Below are positions 31,372 to 43,714 of a DNA stretch of 64,000 nucleotides, piece after piece (the first letter of the stretch is position 1; each line of letters begins with the position of its first letter). Where the stretch lies: the NCBI RefSeq assembly GCF_030269925.1, contig NC_085116.1, forward strand, positions 9,300,001-9,364,000, written 5' to 3'. A program made the translations under genes and the position numbers. This DNA is from Bombyx mori (lineage: Eukaryota > Arthropoda > Insecta > Lepidoptera > Bombycidae). The notes under the pieces are model-generated. The model was not told the DNA's origin. It did no database searches and was given only the letters and a program-made list of their open reading frames with translations.

Positions 31372-32239
31372 TTAAACATAAATTTTTCATTGGAAACATC
31401 TGAATCAACAATGAAATTGTGGTAGAGCACCGCGTAGACTTTATGCTTGAATTGATGAAGTTCATGAGCAGACTTAAGTACTTACAGACCTGCAACAGAA
31501 ATACAAAAGTTATTATTGTTTGAAACATTGGCGACTTACCTGAAACCTAAGATTGAGAAAACGAAACAATATCCGAACAATTTTATTGTTTGTGTGATTT
31601 AAACCTAAAACTTTCCTATTGTAGTAATGTTGTTTAAGAATTGCTTGCTATATTATATTATGTATAATTTTTGTCGTAAATTATTTAGACATTTTTATTA
31701 CCTTCGAAGGTTGATAATAAATGCATTAGCATACATTTGTATTTACTCGATTAGGTCTTTTTTTGGTTTCTTTAAAAAATAAAAGCATACAACCGAGGTC
31801 GCAGTCAGCGGAAGAAATAAATCAAGTTCTACAAAAACTGTTAGCTACGCTAACGCTACGAGTTGTTCCGCTGCAAGGAAGTGGCCCTACTCTGAATGCC
31901 GGCAAGACGACTGACGGAAAATAACGTCATACGTCTGTACTGAAAAACTATATTAGCATGCATTTTATCGTAGACATTAATTACCACGAATTACATTACT
32001 TACTTAGAGCTTATAAAAATTGTAGTAATTTATTTTTTATATCGTAATTACCATGGAGCACTTCATCTAATCGAAAAATTAAAAATATATTTTTCTTATT
32101 CATACTTTATCACGAAATAAATTTTAAACTTCATTTCGCATGCTAAGAAACAGTTTAGGTTCGTGTTATAATGAAATCTACTTCTAACACATAAACGCGA
32201 AGGTCTGTTTTTTGTTTGTTTGTTTGTTTGTTAATCTTC

Positions 32240-32662
32240 CCACTTCGATAAAGCGGCACGACACGAGAACCCTCTCATCGTGGCCGCCGGTAACTACATT
32301 CCCGATCCTGCGGAAAGAATGAAAAGCAGTCGACGTCGCCCAAAACACGTCATCTCGGATCCTCCCGATCCACTAACGGTGCTTCTAGGTACTTCAAGCA
32401 CCGGTCACCGTTCTCGTCGAACCCGTCGCTTGCGACGAAGGGCTCGACGAGTAAATTAACTCTCAGACACAGCCCACTGAGTTTCTCGCCGGATCTTCTC
32501 AGTGGGTCGCGTTTCCGATCCGGTGGTAGATTCTGCGAAGCACAGCTCTTGCTAGGGTTCATGTTAGCATCGTCGTCAGGTTTGAGCCCCGTGAGCTCAC
32601 CTACTAGTTACGGTTACGCTGGAATAGCCTCTCTAGGCTACCAGCTTAGGTAGGAAAAAAAA
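32240..32662 (+). mobile_element. BMC1-like LINE 3' end with ORF tail and 11-bp target duplication
   Basis: TGTTAATCTTC stands at 32229-32239 and 32663-32673. The insert starts CCACTTCGATAAAGCGG, carries the ORF tail ([20 protein letters not shown], ending ARRVN-stop at about 32458), then the standard tail (CCCACTGAGTTTCTCGCC... GCTTAGGTAGG, A8). It is the least decayed copy of this tail in the window. Confidence 0.85.
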
Positions 32663-32767
32663 TGTTAATCTTCTATGATTTCGCGCATCGTTCTATCGAT
32701 TGATTTGAAAGTTTTACAGTTGGTAGCACTTGGGAGGAAGTTCCCGAAAAGCTTATTTATAAATAAA

Positions 32768-32990
32768 CTAGCGACCCGGCCTCGCTTCGCTTCGGAAACT
32801 GTAATTTATTATTGATTTCTCCACTATTTAATGGATGTTATTATACATATAAACCTTCCTCTTCAATCACTCTATCTATTAAAAAAAACCGCATCAAAAT
32901 CCGTTGCGTAGTTTTAAAGATTTAAGCGTACATAGGGACAAACAGATATAGGGACAGAGAAAGCGACTTTGCTTTATACTATGTAGTAAT
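32768..32990 (-). mobile_element. Non-autonomous Helitron
   Basis: On the + strand A/CTAGCGACCCGGCCTCGC begins it. The body AAATCCGTTGCGTAGTTTTA and end TTTATACTATGTAGTAAT are typical of a widespread lepidopteran Helitron. The TC end is mutated. Confidence 0.65.
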
Positions 32991-33111
32991 AAAATATAAT
33001 AAATTATTTGCAGTTCTTGAAACGACTGACTCGTCGCCTAATATACGCCTAATATACGCTTGGCGCACCGTGTTTGATTTCATAATACAATGCGTCAAGT
33101 TTTACAGGCAT

Positions 33112-33203
33112 CAGACAACGTTAAAATCCTTATCTCAAACAAAAAAGACACAGGATTGTCATCTTCAAATACAGAACAGCCGGCTATCAACGCATTCCTT
33201 TGA
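33112..33203 (+). other. Candidate terminal exon, low confidence
   Basis: After an acceptor-like CAAGTTTTACAG, the frame ASDNVKILISNKKDTGLSSS...NAFL runs 30 codons to TGA. It is phase-compatible with the donor at 27258 but no transcript evidence exists. An alternative frame is open longer (33070-33255). Confidence 0.15.
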
Positions 33204-33259
33204 CATATGGCAGCCGCAATGGAAAGCAAAGCGTGAAGTATCTGACGAATCGTAGTTAA

Positions 33260-34066
33260 AAAAAATAGAAAAATATATATATTTAAACGCAGTGACCTAT
33301 TTTGGTATAACTCCCGTTATACTTAGGCCAACCTAGGGTATTTAATGAATGTTGCGATTATTTTCCTAGTACTAAAGATTAAAATATCTGAATATAATAA
33401 ATAAAAAATGTTCCGTCATGCCGACATCTTTTCGCAATTAAATACTTAGGATACCTTTTAATGTATTACTTTTATAAAAAAGGGAAAAGCCTTGAGTCAA
33501 AGAACATCTTAAAAGAAATTTCATTTGATGGAATTAATATAAAAACGGGCAGATGTATTTTGTCCACGCACAGTTAAGGGTTCTGTATGAAACGAAATTT
33601 AAAGTAATAAACAAAAGCTTGATAAATGTTTTTTAATCAAACTAAATTTTGTTTGTGTAATTCGTAATTGTGATGTTCGTACTATGAGCTTGCGTTGCAT
33701 AATTTCATTATTTTTTTGGTGATTACCTTTCTGATACTTGAAAAGTCAGACTATTTACAACATTGGAAGTTTATTCAAAAAATTAAAAACCTGCACATTC
33801 AACTATTCAAGATCTTTCTAATGATCTACATATCACATACATATGAACCATTACTTGATATAATTAATATATATATTTTTTCCCGTTCCAAAATGGAGGT
33901 AGATTTATATGAAACTAAATACGTTTTATATTTTTTCGACTATAACACCGAATTTCCGAATTTCATCTATGTACCGCTTATGTAATGCTTTCTACTTATA
34001 GGTTCCGAGTACTATAGCTTACTGGCAGACGCACAAACGCACACAATGAAATTGTAAATTGTTTTC
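33260..34066. other. AT-rich stretch without recognised features
   Basis: A 96-codon ORF at 33695-33985 is rich in Ile, Phe and Tyr, as expected by chance in AT-rich DNA. Confidence 0.4.
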
Positions 34067-34265
34067 TTTTATTGCTTGGATAGATGGACGTACAACTACA
34101 ATGTAAATGCCGCCACCCACCTTAAGACATGAGTTCTAAGGTCTCAGTTTTAACAGTACAACGACTGTCCCACCCTCCAATCCGAAATGTATTATTGTTT
34201 CACGGTAGATATGGGCAGGGTATCTATCTAGCCGTGCGGACTCACAAGACGTCCTACCACCGGGT
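34067..34265 (-). repeat. Diverged Bm1 SINE
   Basis: GCCGCCACCCACCTTAAGAC...GTGCGGACTCACAAGACGTC, the Bm1 body in reverse complement, with many substitutions. Confidence 0.7.
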
Positions 34266-34285
34266 TTAATCGAGTCCTACCACAA

Positions 34286-34318
34286 GGATTCCGTCTTTAC
34301 CAATTGACTACGGAATCC
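34286..34318 (-). repeat. tRNA-like stem-loop next to a Bm1 tail
   Basis: Perfect 8-bp stem GGATTCCG/CGGAATCC around a 17-nt loop. On the - strand the loop (TAGTCAATTGGTAAAGA) looks like a tRNA D-arm/A box. There is no full cloverleaf, so this is not a tRNA gene. Confidence 0.35.
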
Positions 34319-34919
34319 TAAAAACGACTATTAGGAACGAAACTTATTAGGTTTTCGTTTATGATCTTATGAAATATGGCTCTGCCGTAATTTCTTTGTT
34401 GTAAAAATGGTTATTTTTCTGTCATCGAGCTTTTGTCTCACCTCCTACTGAAAAGTTTTTGGAGCCCATAGCCGGCAAGGTAAATTCCGCCACCTACTTT
34501 GACACGTGGGATATCAGCTGTGTTATATACCGGAAACATATAATTTCTTTACGACAAAAATGGGCAGGATGGTAGCAGCCATAGTGTTGGCTCACAATAT
34601 GTCTTTCCACTAAAAGATCTTGGTTGACAATGGCAGTATACTGGTACAATACTCAGGGAACGCTATTGTTATTCTGGGGTTAATCCGTTAGTCGTCTTTT
34701 ATATATGACATCCACGGGAAGAGATGGGGTAGCGATGCAATGTAGCCCAAAATGTAAAATTTTAAAGCGAAACTGAATCCACTTAGAAACGACTAAGATA
34801 TAATTCTTTAAATAGCAAAAAGAGATAGAGAGATCTCAAACGATTCCGCAAAGCACACCCCATTTTACAAGCGATACAAAATAATCAGGACGCTAGAGTC
34901 TGTAAAAAATACCAAACGA

Positions 34920-35140
34920 TCACTGTAACGAGATTATCGTCAATCCGAAAGGCACCCTCCCCCAACATGGACATAGTTGGAAGTTGAGAGCTTCAACCCA
35001 GAGATGCAAGCAGCACTCCACTTGTGGCCGAGCTTGTGCTCTTGTTGCTGCCTTGCGTGCTGCCTTATAGCATGAGCCGTGAAGGAGTGAAGCATCTTTT
35101 AACCTGTACAGATCTTTCAAATTGTGGGATATATACAAAT
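34920..35140 (-). mobile_element. LINE reverse-transcriptase C-terminal relic
   Basis: The - strand reads KAATRAQARPQVECCLHLWV, the decayed form of the KAQVRPxxEYCSHLW motif found after the RT domain in CR1/Jockey-like ORF2. Confidence 0.55.
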
Positions 35141-35632
35141 TGGCATAAAACGTATGATCGAACCACTAAGTACACACCGTATCACAAGTCTATCGGGCGT
35201 ACTGCAATCAGTATTGGCTCAAGGAATCTACTCTTCTCTACTAATTTTAAGTCCACTAGTCCTTTTTTGCTGTTTATTGTGAGCGGTGACATGGTCGTGA
35301 ACCTGGCGTTGTTGACATCCACGTGCTATGGTGACTACTTAATGAATGACAGATATGTATTATTTTGTTTAGTCCAATAAAAAACTTAATGTAATTATTG
35401 AATAATGAATTTGAATCTATCCTCTGCTTTTGCAATATTACTTGTATTGAAATTGAACTTATCTGTTTTAACAGAGTTAGGCTGCCTGTGTTAGTTTGAG
35501 CTTACGTACTTCAGAAACTACACGTTTGTACCATATTAGGTTATTATCTCAAGCAAACATTAATAAAGTTCAGCAAGTTTCAACTCCAATTTTATTGCTA
35601 ATTTGTAAATGGAAATCATGAAATTAATAATA

Positions 35633-36050
35633 CTAGAGGTCCCGCAGTAGTCGAAATTCGACTATAATTAATTGGAATTGTAAGTTTGTACACTATTATG
35701 ATTGTATTTTATACTTCTATAATCACAAATTTCGCCAAGGCTACACTATAAAAAAATATTAATAAAGACAAACAATAGTTAATCTATTCTCAATTTGACC
35801 ACAGACGTCAAGAACAAAATTTTGACAATAAATAGTATGCATGCGTGTGTGCGTCAAATATGGTATGTGGTGTGTGTAATGTTTTCTTTATTGATTTAAT
35901 ATATCTTTTACGCATTATTTAAAAAAAATATTAGCATTGTGCACTTCTTCTCTATATTCTCTATAAGTGTAGAAAATTTCATACTCCTCCGTCCGCGCAA
36001 TTTTCGTAAAAAGGGATACAAAGTTTTTGCTTCACGTATTAATATATAGA
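35633..36050 (-). mobile_element. Non-autonomous Helitron, 418 bp
   Basis: On the + strand A/CTAGAGGTCCCGCAGTAG at the left and CACGTATTAATATATAGA/T at the right. On the - strand these are A/TC...CTAG/T, the Helitron ends and target. Confidence 0.75.
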
Positions 36051-38915
36051 TATTTTACGAAGGGATTCTCAAACCGAACTAAAGCAACGACAATATTGTC
36101 CTGCCCTTTGTATTGAGCGTTGCGAGATAATCGTTGTTAGCGTGTACAAACTACGAATACGAAGCTTAACGTTAATTAAGGTGTCAGGCGCAATCAGACT
36201 TTACGTTACGTTAATTGAAGGAGCGGTTAAAGGTACAAGAGGTTTATAAATTACGAAATGGAAGGCTTGCCGAGGATTTGCTGCTTTGATAAAAATTTAA
36301 TTAACTTCTTAAATATTATATTATCGGTGATGTAAATTTTTGGTATTAAAAGTTTAAAGGAGCTCGCTATGAAACACATTTCGGTTAGAGTTAAGGCACA
36401 TTGCGGATGTCAAGAATAACTGGGTACACAAGTCTACAGTTTGTCAACGTGGACAGTTGCCTGGACAGTGGTGGTAACCATTTAATAAGATTTGACAGAA
36501 TCGACATACTCGCTAAATAAATTAAAAGGCCATTCAAATAAAAAACTTTAATAGAGAAGATGGTTGACGCTTATCTAACAACTGAGATCCTGTTATCGTG
36601 AAGATGACAACCCAAGTAAAAAGACTGTCATAGTATAAGATATTGTTAGCTATTTCTAAGTGCAAAGAAACGTAAATGTAAAAAAAAAATATTTTATACA
36701 AGATTTGACGGTAGTTGGCACAATATTCAAATATCAACGATTAACATCTTAGTCGAACTAAACTAACAATTAAACGAAAACTTTGGAGTATTTGACACGT
36801 CGTAAATAAGGAAACGAAAACAATAAACGCAAAATTAAACCGTAAAACAGTTTGAATTATGATTTTTATTTAGTTTTTTTTCTAGTCATGATATTCCTTT
36901 ATCACGATCAGATTCAAAATTCCAGAATTGAATTTTTTCATACTATACCTATTCAAATTTTATATGATATTAATTTTACATGCTAAACTTTAATATTCCA
37001 TTTCTTTCAAATGTGGAGAAGTTTCCATATTCGTTTTCAAACCGTAATTCACTCTCTTAAGCGTAAAATTTTGAAAAAACCTCAATATAAGTCCACATTT
37101 AGTTCTGACCAGAAGTTCTGATTTAGAGTATTTCTTACTTTGAAAACGACGGGCTTCTAAATAATCTTTACAAGTGAAAACACCAAAAATTCATCCTTAT
37201 GGATGCTTACAACATACAAGGCGTCAACTGTCAAAATACATATTTTCAAAACTTCAGCAGCTTAGGCTCTGCGCGATGGCCAGTTTGCCAACTAGAAAAA
37301 ATAATTCGATATAATAATTTCCGTAAATTATTTAGAATTTAGATTGTATTGAAACTTAAATAAGTTAAATTTCTTACTTACATGCTGACTTAAAATACGG
37401 CTTTGAACTGAAATAGGGCGATTCAAGATATAGGATTGACAAACGGATATCGCCTCAAACTTGAATTTTTGAAATGAATTTTTTAACAATTTTTTCTGTG
37501 AACCTTTCGTAATTCTTGGAAAATATCAAATATATATTTGTATACGTCGATCGCTTGAGTGACACGTAACACTTGTTTTATTCAAAAATAACTCGGTATG
37601 ATGTTATGATCTCATTCATTCATGCGGCTCTAAAACCACGTTTAAGCATTTAGTTTAAAAATTGCACGTTTGTTCAATGATGGTGGCTAAAGTGAATACT
37701 AATATTTAACAGTATAATTTTTTTATTAAAAGTTCAAAAATCATTCAAGTTGCTTTCTAGTCATGAGTTTATAGCTGGTCATTTCACCTCTAAAGTTGCT
37801 GCGTTTTATTCATGTCCGAGGAACATCAACGAAGCATACACCGATAGTAATAGGTAAGTAGATCTTTTTGAAAGTAATAATAAAAGGAATCGTCTGCTAT
37901 TTAATTAAAAAAAAACGGTTTCACTAACCTGAATACTTCTTAAGCACTTTTTAATTAAATTAATTCCTATGAAATCATCCCAGTCGCTGAGAAAATAATC
38001 TGATCTAAAGCACTTTCACAAAATTAAATTTTTTTTTTAGAAATCGCAGTAAAATCTGAACTACAATTTTAAATTACAGTAACATGATACCGCAGAAAAT
38101 GTCTCGTTTATTCAAAGGCTTTTCGAGTCCATTGTCAAAGAGTCCCCCCGTGGATCGCTTGGTTTGCTTAAGTCGACTTTAACGGTAGGCTCTCTCCAAT
38201 TACTTGAAAGTGTTAGGTATATAACAACATTCATCATTATTTTGATGCAACATTTTCATTTTGACTTCCACTTTTGTTATTTAATTATGATAAATATATT
38301 TATATAAAGTGAAATAACGAATAATAGATATTATAGATATATATTTAACAACACAAACAAAGATAGGTATGATAAATGGTAACAACAATTAAAAAGCTGC
38401 CGATGATTGGTGGCAAAAAGAGATGAAACAGCCTGCCCAACATGGCCGCCGGTAAAGCATGTACCTACATATTATTATTTATGTAGGCGATTACATAAAG
38501 GCGTAATATGGAGGTAAGGCGCAATGAAGATATATATATATCCATTCGGTAATTGATCTATATTAAGGTGGGTAAGCCTTCCAAGGATAATACGACAATT
38601 AGGGTTATGAAGAACAAAATGATCTAATTGACATAAAACTAACATCTATATAACCTCTGATCACCTACATAAATCTATCTCTTTTATTTGTAAAACAAAA
38701 AACACAGCAAGTGTTCATGAACTAGAATAACTACAGTTAATAACCTACTTACAAAAAAAAATATACAAAGAAAAAAATCAGTTTCTCAATGAATTCCGTT
38801 TCGTATAAATGTATATAAAGTTAAGTAAATGATATTTTTAATATACTTACAATTCATGTCATTTCAAATTAGACAATTTCTCTAGAATAATTTAGATATT
38901 TTTTTCTGTACTTGC
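36051..38915. other. Long AT-rich stretch without recognised features
   Basis: No ORF, repeat family or structural RNA recognised on either strand. Confidence 0.4.
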
Positions 38916-39118
38916 TTTTTTTTTTTTTTTTTTTTCCTACCTATGCTGATAGCCTTGAGAGGCTATTTCAGCTTCGCCCTAGCGTTAGTAGGTGAGCTCG
39001 CGGGGCTCAACCGGAGAGTTGCTAACACTGACCCTAGCAAGAGCAGTGCTTCGCAGAATCTACCACCGGATCGGAAACGCGACCCACTGAGAAGATCCGG
39101 CGAGAAACTCAGTGGGCA
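38916..39118 (-). mobile_element. BMC1-like LINE 3' tail
   Basis: About 20 T, then CCTACCTATGCTGATAGCC...GATCCGGCGAGAAACTCAGT, the reverse complement of the tail, truncated at the CCCACTGAG block. Confidence 0.8.
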
Positions 39119-39605
39119 TTTTTTTCTAACGTGTTGTCCTAATATTAAAACTAAATTATTTTTGTACGTTTACTTGCTTTTAAGAAAATTACTAATTTTA
39201 ATTATTATTAATATCTCATGACCATAGAAAGTATACTTCATGACGAAATTCGTGACTCTCCTGTCTATGATATACGACCCACCTGGTGATGGATAATCAC
39301 TTTGGCTCATAGATATCTTTATTACCCCAAGTGACAGAACAGAGAGAGGTATGTTTTCAAAATATATTAATATTATTTACCTAAGAAATTGGCGAATCAT
39401 GGGTGTTTTTGATGAGAATTTAAGGATTATATTTGGCGAACTAATTACGCGGGCGTGCCTTTGAGGACGTTTATTAGCTTTTAATATCAGGTATGGATTT
39501 ATTGAAGATTGTATTTTAAGATGGTGCGAAGATTAATTACGAAATTAACTTATTCTTATTCGTAAAGTCGACAATAATTATAATTTTGTAATTTAATGAT
39601 GATAT

Positions 39606-39785
39606 TATGGCGGGTAGCCATCGTACAACACAAGACATTTAACAGATGCCTGAATCTCGCTTACATTTTCAAGATAAGCTTGCATATATAGGTACCAGTT
39701 CCGAACAATAACATTTGGACCGTCGGTCTACCGAGCAATATCACCCGCTCAGTGAAAGATCTTCCTTCCGTCGTTATACCTCCAA
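39606..39785 (+). repeat. Solo LTR of the miniature LTR element
   Basis: GGCGGGTAGCCATCGTACAA...GACCGTCGGTCTACCGAGCA...TCTTCCTTCCGTCG, the same order as the LTRs at 40618 and 41127, more diverged. Confidence 0.7.
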
Positions 39786-39954
39786 AATATAATTAACAAA
39801 TCACACTCTGAATGTAAATAAGTACATTGTTTTGATTTTGTGTTTTATTGCCGTATAGACAAACGAACATGCGGCACATCTGATGCTGAGTGGTCAGCGC
39901 CAGTAATGCCAGCGGCATAGCCATTCATTCGGCTTACTTCTCACTTAGACATAG

Positions 39955-40120
39955 TATCATCATCAGCCTGTATCTGCCCACTCCTGAACGTAGGCCTTCC
40001 CCAATGCCTTCCACAGAATGCGGTCTTCCGCTTTCCGTATCCAACGACTTCTCGCCGTGCGCACTAAGTCGTCGGTCCACCTGGTTGGAGGACGCCCCAC
40101 GGACGAGGCTCTGTGTTGTT
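39955..40120 (-). mobile_element. RTE-clade LINE 3' end
   Basis: The - strand reads SVGRPPTRWTDDLVRTARSR, then AEDRILWKALGKAYVQEW, the C-terminus of RTE reverse transcriptase (GRPPxRWxDD...WRxLGEAYVQxW). It ends at 39963, next to an ATCATCATC-type tail. Confidence 0.8.
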
Positions 40121-40617
40121 TTTTGAGAATGTACTTTAATTTAATGACTGTCCTTTCAAATAAATTGTTGACTGGACAATGATGGTGTTTGTATACTCTA
40201 TATGTTGAGATAAATTGTATTCCATGTGAATTGAGTCTAGATATGAAAAACAAAAAAATAGCAAAATCAGCAGGCTCTGGTTTGGCCTTGTCAAAAGAAT
40301 AACGTGACCTCGAGGGGTAATATCTACGCAGTAACGAAGCCACTGTAAAGGTGCCAGTGCCCACATAATTGCTGCTTTTGCTTCCGTAGTTATTACTCAA
40401 AGAAACCTAAAATCAGTAAATGTTACTTGAAAGTAAATGTGTGTTACTAATTGTGAAATTGTGACTACGCCACAGATGATCGATTTGTTAATGAAGCGGT
40501 TCCTGTACTACAATTACCGGATTGAGCTGCAGGACTGAATTATACTTAGTAGAGCTGCATGTACTAGGCTGCACTAAAAGTATCGGGAATGGAATATTTC
40601 CACTGTTCCTGTCATAT

Positions 40618-41428
40618 TGTGGCGGGTAGCAATCATATAACGCAAGATAATTGACAGATGCCTGAATCTCGCTTACGACATTTTCAAGTTTCATATACAA
40701 GTTCCGAACAACAACATTCGGACCGTCGGTCTACCGAGCAATATCACCAGTTCGGTGGAAGATCTTCCCTTTGTCGTATATTCCTACAACTGATGACCCC
40801 GACGTGATTTGAACACGCAACCTTCTGATTCATCATCAGCGCATCAAGAACTTCGGCTACCACAATCCCCGCATTCTCGCAGACAAAGACAAGTCATCGA
40901 CTGTCGTCCCACAGCAAGCCAGCATCGCAGCCTCAACAGGACCATCGCAGCCGACTCACCGCGCTTCCTGGTCCTACGGCACGCACATACACTGCCTCAT
41001 CACGCAGCATTCAAGCTCAGTCTCGACTCACCGCAGACTTCGAGCAGCACTGGCACTTGCAAGCTAATCTCAGCACGGACAACGATAACTAAAAATGACA
41101 CGACCTCGGGTCTCGGAGGGGAGTGATGTGGCGGGTAGCCATCATACAACGCAAGATAATTGACAGATGCATGAATCTCGCTTACGACATTTTCAAGATA
41201 AAGCGCATATATACAAGTTCCGAACAACAACATTCGGACCGTCGGTCTACCGAGCAAATATCACCCGCTCGGTGGAAGATCTTTCCTTTCGTCGTATATT
41301 CCCAAACTGGTGACATGGTGCAACGGAACAATCGCAACCTTCTGATTCATCATCACCGCATCAAAAACTTCGGCTACCACAATCCCCGCATTCTCGCAGA
41401 TAAATTCAAAATATTTCCAAAATATTAA
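40618..41428 (+). mobile_element. Tandem miniature LTR retrotransposon (TRIM-like)
   Basis: LTR1 40618-40788 and LTR2 41127-41304 both begin TGTGGCGGGTAGC and end near TATATTCC. LTR1 is followed by a tRNA-Trp primer site (40791). LTR2 is preceded by a purine tract GGAGGGGAGTGA (41115-41126). The internal part is only about 340 bp, with no gag or pol. A second internal segment begins after LTR2 (41308-41428), so the unit is LTR-internal-LTR-internal. Short LTRs, PBS, PPT and no coding region fit a TRIM. Confidence 0.75.
40791..40829 (+). promoter_or_regulatory. Primer-binding site complementary to the 3' half of tRNA-Trp
   Basis: The first 18 nt (TGATGACCCCGACGTGAT) match the tRNA-Trp primer site known from avian retroviruses with one mismatch. 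Complementarity continues (TTGAACACGCAACCTTCTGAT) to tRNA position 38, giving 39 nt in all, and then stops. The tRNA sequence is from memory. Confidence 0.7.
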
Positions 41429-41519
41429 AATCTTTTTAATTGAAAACTCCTTGGTTTTAAAAATCGAATACCATTTATTTATTTAAAAAAAGATTCTCAG
41501 TCTTGTCACGAGGCTTTGT

Positions 41520-42594
41520 CAAACTAGTTTAGTCGTTGAGAAAATGGAATTGACTCGAGAAAATTCAAGAGCGATGATTTATTATGACTTTCGAAGTGGT
41601 TTAACACAAAAACAGTGTGTTGACCGGATGATTTCTGCATTTGGTGATGAAGCCCCATCCAAACCACAATTTATCGCTGGTTTGCTGAGTTTCAACGTGG
41701 ACGTGTCAAGCTCAGTGATGATCCCCGTCAAGGTCGTCCAAAAACTGCAGTCACCCAAGAAAACGTTGATGCTGTGCGTAAGCTGATTGAGGAAGATCGA
41801 CATGTGACATACCGCGAAATTCAGGCAACTTTAGACATTGGCATGAGTCAAATACAAATAATCTTGCATGAACAATTAGGTGTAAAAAAGTTGTTTTCCC
41901 GATGGATACCGCATTCGCTCTGTGAAGAGCAAAAAGCGGCTCGCGTTACTTGGTCCGTCAGAACTCTCGAAAGATTCCACGCAGGATCCTCAAATGCTGT
42001 ATACAACATTGTATCAGGTGACGAATCCTGGATATACGCGTACGAACCCGAAACAAAAAACCAGTCACGAGTTTGGGTGTTCGAAAATGAGTTAAAGCCA
42101 ACAAAAATTGTTCGTTCACGGAGTGTTGCAAAAAAAATGGTGGCCACGTTTGTCTCCAAAACCGGCCATGTTACGACTATTCCTCTTGAGGGACAAAGAA
42201 CGGTTAATGCAGAATGGTATGCTAGCATTTGTTTGCCACAGGTCGTTTCTGAACTCCGTAAAGAGAACTGCAACCGCCGCATCATCCTCCATCACGACAA
42301 TGCGAGTTCTCACACCGCGCACAGAACAAAAGAGTTTTTAGAGCAAGAAAACATAGAATTATTAGACCATCCGCCGTACAGACCCGACCTAAGCCCTAGT
42401 GATTTCTATACTTTCCCTAAAATAAAGAATAAATTGCGTGGACAGAGATTTTCATCACTTGAAGAAGCTGTGGACGCCTACAAAACGGCCATTTTGGAGA
42501 CCCCAACTTCCGAATGGAATGGTTGCTTCAATGATTGGTTCCATCGTATGGAAAAATGTGTCAAATTTTGCGGAGAATACTTCGAAAAGCAATA
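41520..42594 (+). pseudogene. mariner (DD34D) transposase with one frameshift
   Basis: The N-terminal part starts at 41544 (MELTRENSRAMIYYDFRSGL). The frame shifts near 41680, where one base seems lost in an A run. The rest continues to TAA at 42593-42595 (..CFNDWFHRMEKCVKFCGEYF). Catalytic residues are D in VSGDESWIYAY, D in LHHDNASSH, and D in DLSPSDFYTF. The last two are 34 residues apart (DD34D). WVFENE and HPPYRPDL motifs are present. Terminal repeats were not found. Confidence 0.88.
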
Positions 42595-42595
42595 A

Positions 42596-43714
42596 ATACA
42601 TTTTTAAATAGTAATGTTGTGTCACTTCGTTAATTCCCGAAATTTTCAGTGCCGCCCTCTAGAACATCTTACTGGGACTGAATCGGGCTAGTGCGGTAAG
42701 AGATGAGCGCTAATACGCTCTACCGTCAGTAAATGTGAGCTAGCAATCGCAGTACGCTAGTATATTATATATCAGTATATCAGCTAATTATATCTAGCAA
42801 AATGCTCATAATTTAATAACTCAAAAACAACTCAGCATTTTACGATATCTACGGAAAACGAAGGGCGACTCTATACTAGGTTAGCTACACAGTTAAAATT
42901 CTATAATGTGCAATAACAAAATGGTTCAAAATATGTGATACGGATTTTTTGAGACGACGAACATTGATAATGTCTACCTATAAAATTTTTAGAACTTTAT
43001 TAATTAAAAATTCATAGTCATCGAAAAATAAAAATAAAAACTGGGCTATAAGGAAATCAAAGCCAGTACCTATTCGTGAATCTTTTGTTAAATTTAACAC
43101 GCAAGGTGTTCTTAATGAAACCTTTGAAAGTGTTCACAGCTATTTCTGAGCGTGTAAAATAAAATTTTGCGGTCATAGAAATATTACAAGCGGAGCACAT
43201 TCTTTGTATTTCACGTTTATTGAAGTCATTTTGTATTGCTCGACTGAATTGAACTACGGTCACCCATTAATCACGTCAACACCATTGTACCGTAGCATTG
43301 TGTTCAAATTTTCGCATTTAGTCAAGAATATGTACGTACATAAACCACGGAGATACTCAACTTCGAACGCCCTAGAAGGTTCTACGTGGATGACGCAGCA
43401 GTATTTTCTGTAAACAAATTTCTACCGAAATCTCATTAGTTGCTATGATTGTATTCTCGAACCAAGCTTGTGGCTATTGTTGTCGCGGTGAGCTTATTAA
43501 TCTCCAGTCATGTAGTCCTTTAGTCGTGTACTAAGCGATTTATTTGGATTTAATCCACAATAACCTATAGTACATTAGATTGATTCACATATTTGTAAAT
43601 TGTTTTCATAACAACATTTCATGTAATTAAAACTTCTTTTACGGATTAATCTCAAGCTATTCATTATCTAATGACATACTATAATATTATAAATAAAATA
43701 ATACAATGAAATAA
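42596..43714. other. Stretch between mariner and Helitron
   Basis: AT-rich; right flank of the mariner copy, ends not located. A 69-codon ORF at 43204-43413 shows no motif. Confidence 0.4.

Noticed and set aside
35024..35380. 118-aa + ORF
   Set aside because: Opposite strand of a recognisable LINE reverse-transcriptase remnant; composition is chance-like.
40120..40400. N-terminal extension of the RTE-like - ORF
   Set aside because: Only the last 45-50 residues match RTE; the upstream part is an accidental open frame.
40618..41428. Endogenous retrovirus
   Set aside because: LTRs and a retrovirus-like tRNA-Trp primer site exist, but there is no gag, pol or env and the interior is only about 340 bp.
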